Assembly (NCBI GenBank): GCA_014193395.1 | Contig: BJHT01000041.1 | Coordinates: 1 to 33,803 of the forward strand | Source: Verrucomicrobiota bacterium | GTDB taxonomy: Bacteria; Verrucomicrobiota; Verrucomicrobiia; Limisphaerales; BJHT01 | Direction of reading: 5' to 3' | DNA length: 33,803 nt | Part shown: one piece after another, positions 1 to 8,326 of the stretch | How positions within the stretch are numbered: position 1 is the first letter of the stretch | Layout: the number at the start of each line of letters is the position of its first letter | Program-made: the position numbers and the translations under genes | The notes under the pieces: model-generated | Told to the model about the DNA's origin: nothing | The model's input: the letters and a program-made list of their open reading frames with translations, nothing else | The model's database searches: none

Positions 1-2
1 GG

Positions 3-275
3 AAAAGCGGCCTCGCCTGGCGCGTCCTCGAGGCCCACGCCAGCGACGCCGCCGTGAAACAACGCCTCCGCGCCCGCGAAGCCAAACCCGATGAAGTCTC
101 CGATGCGCGCCTCGAAGATTTCGCCCCGCTCACCCGCCTCTACGAACCGCCCGTCGAGCTGCCCGCGGCCCGCCGCGCGCGCGTCCGCGCCACCGGCCCG
201 CTCGCCCAAACCGTGACCACGGCGCTGCAAAGTCTCGCGCGCATCCAAGTCGAATCCCGATGCCCACAATCTTGA
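3..275 (+). CDS. C-terminal end of a P-loop kinase-like protein (partial)
   Basis: The reading frame is open from the left window edge and ends at 275, leaving about 90 C-terminal residues. The stretch REAKPDEVSDARLEDF followed by LTRLYEPPVEL resembles the tail of AAA_33-type zeta/polynucleotide-kinase-like ATPases, often fused to an aminoglycoside-phosphotransferase-like domain, where an SDA motif and a final acidic/proline segment follow the ATPase core. The Walker A motif would lie outside the window, so the function is inferred only from the tail. A later GTG at 54 lies inside the frame and is not a credible start. The family call is moderate. Confidence 0.5.
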   Translation, partial: KSGLAWRVLEAHASDAAVKQRLRAREAKPDEVSDARLEDFAPLTRLYEPPVELPAARRARVRATGPLAQTVTTALQSLARIQVESRCPQS

Positions 276-778
276 ACGCCGGCATCGCCGGACATCTCGA
301 CCAAGCGACGTGCATTCCCGCTGAACAGGGTGCGGGCCGCTGTCGGGTGCAGGCGTGCCCTCACGCCTCGTAAGTACTGCGTGGGCTGGTCCGGCCCCGA
401 AGATATCCGTCTTTGCGAGAACTCGTGCCGACCGCGCCGTGGCTTCGGTCTCCCTCGCCTATGCTCGGAGCGGAAGAGAGGGCCGGGGAAAGGAGCTGCC
501 CCGCCACGACGAGACCGTCCGCAATGGTGGGGGAGAACGCGTCGATTGCCGCAGGACGGCGCCGTTCGAGCCGCCGTAGCCCGTTTGGATTGCAAAAATT
601 TGAGCTGCGCCCGGACGGGTGGGGAATCGGAATTTGGTCATTGCCGTAAGCTTTGAAACTGGTGCTTGGAGCTTTGCCGGCCGCCTCCGCACGTCAGCGG
701 CTACGCAGCATCTTGGGGCGGGATATTCCGTTGCTGGTCGGGGGGGCTTCTGGTCTGCTCGCCGGCCATTGCATTGGC
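276..778. other. Non-coding stretch with degenerate repeat sequence
   Basis: About 500 bases lie between the kinase-like gene and the first convincing start of the methyltransferase. Short open frames occur on both strands, but none looks like a protein family. Around 444-495 the sequence CTCCCTCGCC is followed by AGAGAGGGCCGGGGAAAGG, like a worn inverted repeat. From 628 to 672 there is low-complexity sequence (GGAATCGGAATTTGG, then CTGGTGCTTGGAGCTTTG). No tRNA is visible. Confidence 0.5.
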
Positions 779-1486
779 ATGATTATTCACCAACTCATCG
801 CGCGGCATTTGAAGCATCGGGACGACGCGGAGTTTTACGCGCTGCAGGCGCGCGATGCGATTCGCTGGATCGAGGCGGGGGGCGGGCGGACGCGGGATGG
901 TGCGACGGTGCTGGACCTTGGGTGCGGGCACGGGGTGTTCGGCGCGGAGTTGGCGAAGCGCGGCTGTGTGGTGACGTATTCCGACGAGCAAAACAGCCTG
1001 CTGCCGGAATTGGCGGGGGCGAATTTCCGGGCGTTCAACATTGATCGGGACGATTTCACCAAGCTCGGGCGCTACGACCTGGTGGTGTGCTCGAATGTGC
1101 TCGAGCATCTGCCGCGGCCGGCGGAGTTCATCGGGCGCATGGGGATGTTGTTGAAGCCGGGCGCGAAGTTTTACCTGAGCTGGACGAACTGGCTCTCGCC
1201 GTGGGGCGGGCATGAGTTCTCGCCGTTTCATTATCTCGGCGCGTCGCGGGGGCATCGGATTCACGACCGGCTCGGGCGGGGGCAGCGGTCGCACACGCCG
1301 GGTGTGAATTTGTTTCCGACGTACATCGGCGAGGTGTTGCGGTGGATTGACGCGCAGCCGGGGCTGAAGGTGGTGTGCGCCGCACCGCGGTATTACACGG
1401 AGCTGGGGTTTTTGCTGAAGATTCCGGTGCTGCGGGAGTTTCTCGCGTGGAATTGCGCGCTGCTCATTGAGGCGCAGGGGAAGTGA
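779..1486 (+). CDS. Class I SAM-dependent methyltransferase
   Basis: A protein of about 235 residues with a Methyltransf_11/23-type fold. Motif I is VLDLGCGHGVFG, the acidic end of strand 2 is TYSDEQNS, and a later strand reads YDLVVCSNVLEHLPRP, all typical of SAM binding. LLKPGAKFYLSWTNWLSP corresponds to the post-motif III region. The substrate is unknown; related proteins act on small molecules or lipids. The frame extends upstream to a TTG at 653, but those 42 residues come from low-complexity sequence and lack family features, so the ATG at 779 (MIIHQL) is preferred. No clear ribosome binding site decides this. It is followed by a hairpin repeat and then dnaE. Confidence 0.8.
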   Translation: MIIHQLIARHLKHRDDAEFYALQARDAIRWIEAGGGRTRDGATVLDLGCGHGVFGAELAKRGCVVTYSDEQNSLLPELAGANFRAFNIDRDDFTKLGRYDLVVCSNVLEHLPRPAEFIGRMGMLLKPGAKFYLSWTNWLSPWGGHEFSPFHYLGASRGHRIHDRLGRGQRSHTPGVNLFPTYIGEVLRWIDAQPGLKVVCAAPRYYTELGFLLKIPVLREFLAWNCALLIEAQGK

Positions 1487-1500
1487 GCAGGGACGGAACT

Positions 1501-1579
1501 GGCAAAGGAATGGAGGCAGAGGAATGGCGGAATGAGATGATCCCCCCGGTTTTCAAGCTTTTGCCTCCATTACTTTGCC
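1501..1579. repeat. Inverted repeat between the methyltransferase and dnaE
   Basis: The left arm GGCAAAGGAATGGAGGCA (1501-1518) is nearly perfectly complementary to TTGCCTCCATTACTTTGCC (1561-1579), with one mismatch. The arm plus the following GAGGAATGG resembles the doubled GGCAGAAAAATGGGG repeat seen elsewhere in the window. It may also act as a terminator for the methyltransferase gene. Confidence 0.65.
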
Positions 1580-1654
1580 CAAAGTTTTTCTGCCGCTGCT
1601 GCTCCGGTCAGTTTCCCCTTTGCACCACGCCGGTCGCTCCTAGTATTTCGCCAC

Positions 1655-4600
1655 ATGTCGCACGCTGAGTTCGTTCATCTTCATTTGCACACCGAGTATT
1701 CGCTGCTCGATGGGGCGTGTCGTCTGGACACGCTGATGGCCAAGGCGCGCGACCTGAAATTCCCGGCGCTGACGATCACCGACCACGGCGTGCTGTACGG
1801 GGCGATTGATTTTTATCAGGCGGCGCGGAAGGCGGGGATCAAGCCGATCATCGGCTGCGAGGTGTATGTGGCGCCGGGCAGCCGGTTGGAAAAGAAGCCG
1901 GGCGGTAGCTCTACCGCCTCGGGAATGAAGGATGTTTACAATCATCTGGTGCTGCTGGCCAAGGACGAGACGGGCTACCGGAATCTGGTGAAACTGGTGA
2001 CGGAGGCGCATCTGGAGGGCTTTTATTACAAGCCGCGCATCGACAAGGAAATTCTCGCGCAACACAAGGAGGGGCTGGTGGTGCTGTCGGGGTGTCTGGC
2101 GAGCGAGATTCCGCAGCACATTTTGCAGGAGCAGCCGGACAAGGCGCGCGAGTCGATCGACTGGTTCAAGCAGACGTTTGGCGCGGAGAATTTTTACCTG
2201 GAGCTGCAAAACCACGCGATCCCGGAGCAGGCGAAGGTGAACCGGCTGCTGATCCCGTGGGCGAAAGAATTCGGCCTGAACCTCGTGGCGACGAATGATG
2301 TTCACTACGTCGAGAAGGGCCATTCGCACGCGCACGACTGCCTGATCTGCATCGGCACGCAGGCGCAACTGACGGACACGAAACGGATGCGCTACCAGCC
2401 GGAGCAGTTTTATCTGCGGTCGGCGGAGGAGATGCAGGCGCTGTTTCACGAGGTGCCGGCGGCGGTGCGGAACACGCTGGAGATTTCAGAGAAGTGCAAT
2501 CTCGAGATCGAGTTCGGGAAGTTGCATTACCCGGTCTTCAATCCGCCGGAACATTTTACGCGTGAGGGCTATCTGCGGCATCTGCTGGCGGATGGATTGC
2601 ACCGGCGCTACGGCCTGCGGGCGCGCGCGGTCGGGCAGGAGTATGTGGTCGATGGCGTGGAGGATGCACGGCGGTTGCCGACGTATCAGGGGGCGGCGGG
2701 GGCCGCAGTCGTCCCCGTTCCCGTCGGAGGTTCGGGCGGCGAGACGCCGCCGAACTCGCAGGCGGGGACGCCTGCGGTACCGGGGCCGGGCGCGCCTGCG
2801 GCACCGCCCACGGACCTGAGCGATCCGGCGGTGGCGGCGGCGGTGAAGGCGGTGATCGACCGGCTGCAATTGGAACTCACGGTCATCGAGAAAACCGGCT
2901 TCATCTCCTACTTCCTGATCGTCGGCGATTTTGTGCAATACGGCCGCAGTGTGGGCATTTCCTGCGTGGCGCGCGGTTCTGCGGCCGGCTCGATTGTCAC
3001 GTATCTGCTGGAGATTTCGAACGTTGACCCGATTCGTTACGGGCTGCTGTTCGAGCGGTTTCTGAATCCGGAGCGCGTGAATCCGCCCGACATCGACATT
3101 GATTTCGCGGATGACCGGCGCGCGGACGTGATCGAGTACGTGCGCAAAAAATACGGCACCGATTGCGTCGCGCAGATCATCACCTTCGGCACGATGGGCG
3201 CGAAGTCGGTGATCCGCGACGTGGGCCGCGTGATGGGCCTGAGCTACGGCGAGGTGGACCGGTTGGCGAAGATGGTGCCGACGGACCTGAAGATGGATTT
3301 GAAGAAGGCGCTCGAGCAGTCGGCGGATTTCAAGCAGGCCTACAACTCGGAGGAGCTGACGCACGAGCTGGTGGACACGGCGATGCTGCTCGAGGACATC
3401 ACGCGCAACGCCAGTGTTCATGCGGCTGGCGTGGTCATCGGGCCGGAGCCGCTGGTGAACCTGCTCCCGCTCAAACGCGACGAAAGCGGCACCATCGTCA
3501 CGCAATACCCGATGGGACCGGTGGGCGATCTCGGCCTGTTGAAGATGGATTTTCTCGGGTTGAAAACGCTCACGGTCATCCGCAACGCGTGCGCGCTGGT
3601 GAAGCAGACCCAGGGCATCGAGGTGCCCATCGAGGCGCTGCCGCTCGATGATGCGAAGACGTACGACCTGTTGAACAAGGCCAACACGCTCGGGGTGTTC
3701 CAGTTGGAATCGGGCGGGATGCGCGACCTGTGCCGGAAGTTTCAGATCAGCTCGGTCGAGCACATCACGGCGCTCGTGGCGCTCTACCGGCCGGGGCCGA
3801 TGGACCTGATTCCCGACTTCATCAAGCGGCGGCATGGCGAGGTGAAGATCGAGTATCCGCATCCGCTGCTGGAACCGATCTCGAAGGAGACCTACGGCGT
3901 GCTGATTTATCAGGAGCAGGTGATGCAGGCGACGCAGATTCTGGCCGGCTACACGCTGGGCAGCGCGGATTTGCTGCGGCGCGCGATGGGCAAGAAGAAG
4001 CTCGAGGAGATGCAGAAGCAGCGCGAGAACTTCGTGAAGGGCGCGGCCAAGGCGAACAACATTTCCGGGGCCAAGGCGAACGAAGTCTTCGACCTGCTCG
4101 AAAAATTCGCCGGCTACGGTTTCAACAAATCCCACGCGGCGGCCTACGCGATCGTCGCGTATCAGACGGCGTATCTGAAGGCCAACTACCCGATCGAGTT
4201 CCTCAGCGCGATGTTGACGAACGACATGGGCGACACGGCCAAGCTCAGCCAGTACATCGCCGAGGCGCGCACGATGGGCGTGGATGTCCTCGGGCCGGAC
4301 GTGAACGAGAGCCAGGTGGTGTTCGCTCCGGCGACGCGCACGAACGCCGACGGCACGAGCGAGGCGGTCATCCGCTTCGGGCTGGCGGCGATCAAGGGCA
4401 TGGGCGAGGTGGCGGTGGAATGCCTGCTGAAGGCACGCGCCGCGGGGGGGAAATTCACGTCGCTCGGGGACCTGTGCGGACGCGTGGACACGCGCACGGT
4501 GAGCCGCAAGGGGCTGGAGGCATTGATCAAGAGCGGTGCCTGCGACAGCTTCGGCGAGACGCGCGCGACGTTGTTCGGGCAGATCGACCGCGCGTTGGCG

Positions 4601-5422
4601 CGGGCGGCGAGCGCCGCGCAGGACCGCGCGCGCGGGCAGGTTTCCTTGTTCGGCATGTTGGAGGAACCCAAGGCGGTGGCGGCCGAGCCGGCGGCGCGCC
4701 TGGCCGAGTGGCCGCAGCACGAGCTGCTCGCGTACGAAAAAGAGCTGCTCGGGTTTTACGTCACGGGCCATCCGCTCACGCCGTTCGCGGACATTCTCAA
4801 GCGCTACTCGCTGGCGACCACGACGACGCTGGCGGCGGTGCCCAACCGCGGCCTGACGCGCATCGGCGGGATGATCGCGGCGGTGCAGCAGGGCTTTTCC
4901 AAGAAGTCGAACAAGCCGTACGCGATGCTCACGTTGGAGGACCTCGAGGGCACGGTGCAGGTGCTGTGCATGAACGAGAACTACGACAAGTTCCGCGAGC
5001 TGTTCGTGGTGAACAAACCGCTGCTGATCATCGGCGAGGTGAACAACAGCGAGGACAAGCCGAAGATTTTCCCGCAGGACATCATGCCGCTGGAGGATGC
5101 GCCGCGGAAGTTCACCAAGCAGGTCCACTTGCGCCTGCACACGGCGCATCTGCGACCGGAGCATTTCGACGCCGCGCTGCAACTGGCCACGGCGAATCCC
5201 GGCAAATGCCCGTTGCTGCTGTGCCTGACGCAGCCGGGCGGGGCGATCATTTTCATCGCGGCCCATGACCGGTTCGCGGTGCAGCCGTCGCTCGCGCTGC
5301 AAAAGGCCGCGGACGAAATGTTCGGCGAGGAAACATATTACGCGAAAGTGGACACGGCGCTGCCGGAGCGGCAGAAGAAAGCGTGGGAGCGGCGCGGCGG
5401 GGATGGGGGGAATGGCGAGTAG
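1655..5422 (+). CDS. dnaE: DNA polymerase III subunit alpha
   Basis: A 1255-residue replicative polymerase catalytic subunit. The N-terminal PHP domain starts with FVHLHLHTEYSLLDGA (residues ~5-20). The catalytic palm shows PDIDIDFADDRR with Asp479, Asp481 and Asp483. RPGPMDLIPDFI, GYGFNKSHAAAYA and the C-terminal OB fold (TRIGGMIAAVQQGFSKK) are all typical. QVSLF at residues 995-999 matches the sliding-clamp-binding motif. The protein is about 90 residues longer than the usual DnaE. Part of the excess is a Gly/Pro/Ala-rich segment at about residues 343-388, where the DNA carries two palindromes. It starts at the ATG at 1655; the family is certain. No other replication gene lies nearby. Confidence 0.98.
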   Translation: MSHAEFVHLHLHTEYSLLDGACRLDTLMAKARDLKFPALTITDHGVLYGAIDFYQAARKAGIKPIIGCEVYVAPGSRLEKKPGGSSTASGMKDVYNHLVLLAKDETGYRNLVKLVTEAHLEGFYYKPRIDKEILAQHKEGLVVLSGCLASEIPQHILQEQPDKARESIDWFKQTFGAENFYLELQNHAIPEQAKVNRLLIPWAKEFGLNLVATNDVHYVEKGHSHAHDCLICIGTQAQLTDTKRMRYQPEQFYLRSAEEMQALFHEVPAAVRNTLEISEKCNLEIEFGKLHYPVFNPPEHFTREGYLRHLLADGLHRRYGLRARAVGQEYVVDGVEDARRLPTYQGAAGAAVVPVPVGGSGGETPPNSQAGTPAVPGPGAPAAPPTDLSDPAVAAAVKAVIDRLQLELTVIEKTGFISYFLIVGDFVQYGRSVGISCVARGSAAGSIVTYLLEISNVDPIRYGLLFERFLNPERVNPPDIDIDFADDRRADVIEYVRKKYGTDCVAQIITFGTMGAKSVIRDVGRVMGLSYGEVDRLAKMVPTDLKMDLKKALEQSADFKQAYNSEELTHELVDTAMLLEDITRNASVHAAGVVIGPEPLVNLLPLKRDESGTIVTQYPMGPVGDLGLLKMDFLGLKTLTVIRNACALVKQTQGIEVPIEALPLDDAKTYDLLNKANTLGVFQLESGGMRDLCRKFQISSVEHITALVALYRPGPMDLIPDFIKRRHGEVKIEYPHPLLEPISKETYGVLIYQEQVMQATQILAGYTLGSADLLRRAMGKKKLEEMQKQRENFVKGAAKANNISGAKANEVFDLLEKFAGYGFNKSHAAAYAIVAYQTAYLKANYPIEFLSAMLTNDMGDTAKLSQYIAEARTMGVDVLGPDVNESQVVFAPATRTNADGTSEAVIRFGLAAIKGMGEVAVECLLKARAAGGKFTSLGDLCGRVDTRTVSRKGLEALIKSGACDSFGETRATLFGQIDRALARAASAAQDRARGQVSLFGMLEEPKAVAAEPAARLAEWPQHELLAYEKELLGFYVTGHPLTPFADILKRYSLATTTTLAAVPNRGLTRIGGMIAAVQQGFSKKSNKPYAMLTLEDLEGTVQVLCMNENYDKFRELFVVNKPLLIIGEVNNSEDKPKIFPQDIMPLEDAPRKFTKQVHLRLHTAHLRPEHFDAALQLATANPGKCPLLLCLTQPGGAIIFIAAHDRFAVQPSLALQKAADEMFGEETYYAKVDTALPERQKKAWERRGGDGGNGE
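2690..2810. repeat. Palindromic repeat inserted in frame in dnaE
   Basis: Within dnaE, bases 2730-2755 form a hairpin (GTTCGGGCGGC against GCCGCCGAAC, one bulged base). Bases 2758-2775 form a second one (GCAGGCG, loop GGGA, CGCCTGC). The encoded segment is Gly/Pro/Ala-rich and without visible fold, and it separates two well-conserved blocks of the polymerase. The sequence looks like an intergenic palindromic element rather than polymerase coding DNA. The exact borders are uncertain. Confidence 0.6.
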
Positions 5423-5809
5423 CGGGGGGGGGAAGCTCCAAACCTAAAGCTCAAAGCTCAAGGGAAGGCCCAAGGTCCAAGGCGAGTGGGACCATGGGGA
5501 CCTAGGGCGGCGGCGGAGATTGGGCGGGGTCGAGTGGGAACCAGGGATCGGAATTTCTGCGGAGCGGCGCTTGATTGGTGAAGGATCGGCGCGGGATTCT
5601 CGACGGGTTGGAATTGGAGCAGCCAATTCATTTGAGTGGGAGGACGTGACGCTCGGGGGCGGTCAACGGGACGGGACAGGACAGCTTGTCCCTATTGGTG
5701 TTGCGTGGAGGCGGCGCGTTGCGAGGAAGGTTGCGGGGACAGGCTGTCCCCGCCCCGAGGGGGGAATGGTGTTTGCAGATCGGGGGGCGGTCGGGTACTT
5801 AGGGCGGCC
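5423..5809. other. Intergenic stretch rich in short repeats and hairpins
   Basis: No gene is seen. At 5432-5482 there is a low-complexity run of AAGCTC- and CAAGG-like words. At 5611-5629 GAATTGG and CCAATTC form a 7-bp hairpin. At 5679-5691 GGACA and TGTCC pair across a 3-base loop. At 5735-5751 GGGGACAG and CTGTCCCC form an almost perfect palindrome. The last two share the GGGACA/TGTCCC core and look like related units. An open frame continuous with pta runs through part of this stretch but shows no protein signature. Confidence 0.55.
5671..5751. repeat. Two related GGGACA/TGTCCC palindromes
   Basis: GGGACAGGACAGCTTGTCCC ends at 5692, and GGGGACAGGCTGTCCCC spans 5735-5751. Both are self-complementary around the same core and are 42 bases apart. 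They lie 60-140 bases before the pta start, so they could belong to the leader. They look like a dispersed palindromic element. Confidence 0.55.
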
Positions 5810-6862
5810 ATGCGTTTTATCGGCAGTGTCATTGAAAAGTTGCAGCGGCATCCCAAGCGGGTCGTGTTTCCGGAAGGGACCGAGCCGCGGGTGTTGCAGG
5901 CGGCGCGGCAGTTTTTTTCGCTGCGGCTCGGCGTGCCGATTTTGCTCGGGGAACGGGCGAAGGTGAAAGATGCGGCGGAGCGGCTGAATGTGTCGCTGGA
6001 GGGGGTGCGGATCATCAATCCGGTGGAGAGCGAGGATCTGGGGAGTTTCACGCAGCGGTATGAGGCGTTGCGACGCACGAAGGGCATCCAGGAACGGGAG
6101 GCGCGCGAGGCGATGATGAAGCCGAATTATTACGGCGCGATGATGGTGGCGATGCACCAGGCGGACGGGTTGATCTCGGGAACAAGCGAGGTGTCGGGGA
6201 GCGTGCTGCGGCCGTTGTTCCAGATCATCAAGGTCGCACCGACGGCGACGACGGCGTCGAGCTGCATGGTGATGGAGGTGGAGGACACGCGGTTCGGGCA
6301 TCAGGGTACGCTGGTGATGGCGGATTGCGGGGTGATCCCGGACCCGACGGCGGAGCAGCTCGCGGACATCGCGGTGTCGGCGGCGCAGTTGACGGAGCGG
6401 TTGCTGAACATCCGGCCGCGGGTGGCGATGTTGAGTTTTTCGACGCGCGGGAGCGCGACGCATCCGACGGTGATGAAAGTGCAGGCGGCCACGGAGCTGG
6501 CACGGCAGCGGGCGAAGGAGCGGTGTCTGGAGGCTGATTTTGACGGGGAACTGCAGGTGGATGCGGCGCTAATCCCGGAGATTGCGGGCCGGAAATTGCA
6601 CGGCAGTCCGGTGGCGGGCCAGGCGAACGTGCTGGTTTTCCCCGACCTGAATTCCGGGAACATCGGCAGCAAGCTCATCCAGCACGTGGCGCGCGCGAAT
6701 GCGTACGGTCAGATTTTGCTCGGGCTGGACCGACCCGCGGCGGACGTGTCCCGCGGGGCCAATGCGCACGACATCCTCGGCGTGGCGGCCATCGTGGGCT
6801 TGCAGTCGATCGAGTATCATCTGCTGTATCCGGATGCGGGGAAGCGGCTGCCGGGGGAGTAA
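5810..6862 (+). CDS. pta: Phosphate acetyltransferase (catalytic PTA_PTB protein)
   Basis: A 350-residue enzyme that interconverts acetyl-CoA plus phosphate and acetyl phosphate plus CoA in the cytoplasm. It covers the whole PTA_PTB domain: VVFPEGTEPRVLQAA at the N-terminus, then GTSEVSGSVLRPLFQIIK, FSTRGSATHPTV, ELQVDAALIPEIAG, VFPDLNSGNIGSKL and final GAQDILG-like NAHDILGVAAIVG. The length fits the short single-domain Pta class rather than the ~714-residue E. coli form. The start is ATG 5810, preceded by AGGGCGG; the frame is open to 5636 but that part is repeat DNA. The next gene, 11 bp downstream, encodes the regulatory half of long Pta proteins. No ackA is present in the window. Confidence 0.93.
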   Translation: MRFIGSVIEKLQRHPKRVVFPEGTEPRVLQAARQFFSLRLGVPILLGERAKVKDAAERLNVSLEGVRIINPVESEDLGSFTQRYEALRRTKGIQEREAREAMMKPNYYGAMMVAMHQADGLISGTSEVSGSVLRPLFQIIKVAPTATTASSCMVMEVEDTRFGHQGTLVMADCGVIPDPTAEQLADIAVSAAQLTERLLNIRPRVAMLSFSTRGSATHPTVMKVQAATELARQRAKERCLEADFDGELQVDAALIPEIAGRKLHGSPVAGQANVLVFPDLNSGNIGSKLIQHVARANAYGQILLGLDRPAADVSRGANAHDILGVAAIVGLQSIEYHLLYPDAGKRLPGE

Positions 6863-6873
6863 TCATTCGCGCC

Positions 6874-7962
6874 ATGAACATCGACACGCCGCGGGTTTTC
6901 ATCGCGGCCACACGGCAGAACGACGGCAAGACCACGACCTCGCTGGGGCTGCTGGCGGCGTTGCACAAAACGTATCCGCGCATCGGCTACATCAAGCCGG
7001 TGGGGCAGCGGTTTGTGGAGATCGACGAGCAGAAGATCGATGAGGACACGGTGTTGATGGACCGCGTTTTCCGGCTGAACTGTCCGCTGGTGGACATGAG
7101 TCCGATCGCGGTGGAGCCGGATTTCACCCGCAAATATTTGCAGTCGGCGAATTACGACGCGCTGGTGAAGCGGATCGAGAAGGCGTTCGACCGCGTGGCG
7201 TGGGAGAAGGATTTTGTGCTGTGTGAAGGCTCGGGGCACGCGGGGGTCGGGTCGGTGTTTGATCTGTCGAATGCGACGGTGGCGCGGATTCTCGGGGCCA
7301 AGGCGATCATCGTGACGCAGGGCGGCATCGGGCGGCCGATTGACGAGGTGGCGTTGAACCAGGCGTTGTTCGAGAAGGAGGGCGTCGAGATCATCGGGGT
7401 GATTCTCAACAAGGTGCTGCCGGAGAAGGTGGAGTTCGTCACCGAGTTCGCGCGGCGCGGGCTGAAGCGCAAGGGGCTGGAACTGCTCGGCGTGCTGCCG
7501 CATCTGCCGATCTTGGCGCGGCCCACGGTGGATTCCATCCGTGAGGAGTTGCGCGCCGAGTCGCTGAATGGTTCCCAGCTTGGGCTGCGGTTGGTGGACG
7601 ACGTGGTCATCGGCGCGATGAGCGTGCAGAACGCGATGCGGTTTTTTCAGCCGGGAGTGCTCGTCATCACGCCGGGTGATCGCGAGGACATCGTGCAGGC
7701 GGCGGCGGCCAGCGGGCAGAAGGACACGGGCCTGGCGGGGATCGTGCTCACGGGAAATTTGCGGCCATCAGAGGCGACGTTGGAGACGATCCGCGGGCTG
7801 TCGTTTCCGGTGCTGCTGGCGGCGGATGATAGCTACGAGGTGGCTTCGAAGGTTCACAATCTGATCGTGAAAACACGGCCGGCGGACACGAAGAAAATTC
7901 AGGTGATCTTCGATTTGATTGAACAGAATCTGGACATTCCGAAGATCTTGAAGGCGCTGTGA
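6874..7962 (+). CDS. BioD-like P-loop ATPase with DRTGG domain (Pta N-terminal-like)
   Basis: A 362-residue protein matching the N-terminal half of long phosphotransacetylases. A dethiobiotin-synthetase-like P-loop domain comes first (AATRQNDGKTTTSLG, with the Lys at residue 19; CEGSGHAGVGSVFDLSN near residue 118). A DRTGG-type domain follows, from about residue 215 (ESLNGSQLGLRLVDDVVIGAMS, then PGDREDIVQAA). In E. coli Pta this region modulates activity and oligomer state and is fused ahead of the catalytic domain. Here it is a separate gene placed after it. The 11-bp spacing suggests one operon with pta and a role as its regulatory subunit, which is inference. Confidence 0.85.
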   Translation: MNIDTPRVFIAATRQNDGKTTTSLGLLAALHKTYPRIGYIKPVGQRFVEIDEQKIDEDTVLMDRVFRLNCPLVDMSPIAVEPDFTRKYLQSANYDALVKRIEKAFDRVAWEKDFVLCEGSGHAGVGSVFDLSNATVARILGAKAIIVTQGGIGRPIDEVALNQALFEKEGVEIIGVILNKVLPEKVEFVTEFARRGLKRKGLELLGVLPHLPILARPTVDSIREELRAESLNGSQLGLRLVDDVVIGAMSVQNAMRFFQPGVLVITPGDREDIVQAAAASGQKDTGLAGIVLTGNLRPSEATLETIRGLSFPVLLAADDSYEVASKVHNLIVKTRPADTKKIQVIFDLIEQNLDIPKILKAL

Positions 7963-7974
7963 TCGGGGGGAGAT

Positions 7975-8004
7975 GGCAGAAAAATGGGGGGCAGAAAAAT
8001 GGGG
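7975..8004 (+). repeat. GGCAGAAAAATGGGG doubled repeat, copy 1
   Basis: Two head-to-tail copies of a 15-bp unit. The 30-bp sequence is identical, base for base, to that at 15849-15878, almost 8 kb away; the identity extends a few bases on both sides (GAT before, A after). Confidence 0.8.
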
Positions 8005-8100
8005 AAGGGGGAATGGGGGTGAGTGCTGGGGGATGGCCGGTGGGCAGCTCAGAAAGTGGTGAAAAACTGGGCCGCTCGAATTTTCATCACTCCCTCCCTC

Positions 8101-8127
8101 CCAATTTTTCTGCCCCCATTTTTCTGC
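8101..8127 (-). repeat. GGCAGAAAAATGGGG doubled repeat, inverted copy
   Basis: The + strand reads CCAATTTTTCTGCCC then CCATTTTTCTGC. It is the reverse complement of the doubled unit and can pair with the copies at 7975 and 8202. Confidence 0.75.
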
Positions 8128-8201
8128 TTTATTCCGGTTTTTGCGGGGAGCAGTTGGAAGTTTCAGAAAGTGCCGGAGCGTGGGCAGGAAGATCGGAAAA
8201 C

Positions 8202-8230
8202 GGCAGAAAAATGGGGGCAGAAAAAAGGGG
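8202..8230 (+). repeat. GGCAGAAAAATGGGG doubled repeat, copy 3
   Basis: GGCAGAAAAATGGG followed by GGCAGAAAAAAGGGG, same orientation as the 7975 copy, with one change in the second unit. A further single inverted unit (CCCCTTTTTTCTGC) lies at 8307-8322. Confidence 0.75.
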
Positions 8231-8326
8231 GAAGGGGGAGTGCGAAAGCAGTCGGATTCCGTCATCTGCTGGCCCGCTCGCGTTCACGGAAGAACCCCTT
8301 CTCAGGTCCCCTTTTTTCTGCGGCGG

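Larger units (their letters stand above)
7963..8326. other. Convergent intergenic stretch made mostly of GGCAGAAAAATGGGG repeats
   Basis: This lies between the stop of the DRTGG gene and the stop of accD. It has no convincing gene. It holds direct and inverted copies of the GGCAGAAAAATGGGG unit at 7975-8004, 8101-8127, 8202-8230 and 8307-8322, with G-rich or C-rich tracts beside them. Copies in opposite orientation could pair in RNA and act as a two-way terminator. Confidence 0.65.

Noticed and set aside
2486-5302. Long open frame of 938 codons on the minus strand opposite dnaE
   Set aside because: It lies wholly inside dnaE, is full of Arg, His, Gln and Leu runs, and has no family motif. 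It is a by-product of GC-rich codon use in dnaE.
7975-8322. CRISPR array
   Set aside because: The repeats are in both orientations, of doubled 15-bp units, without equal spacers, and no cas gene is near.
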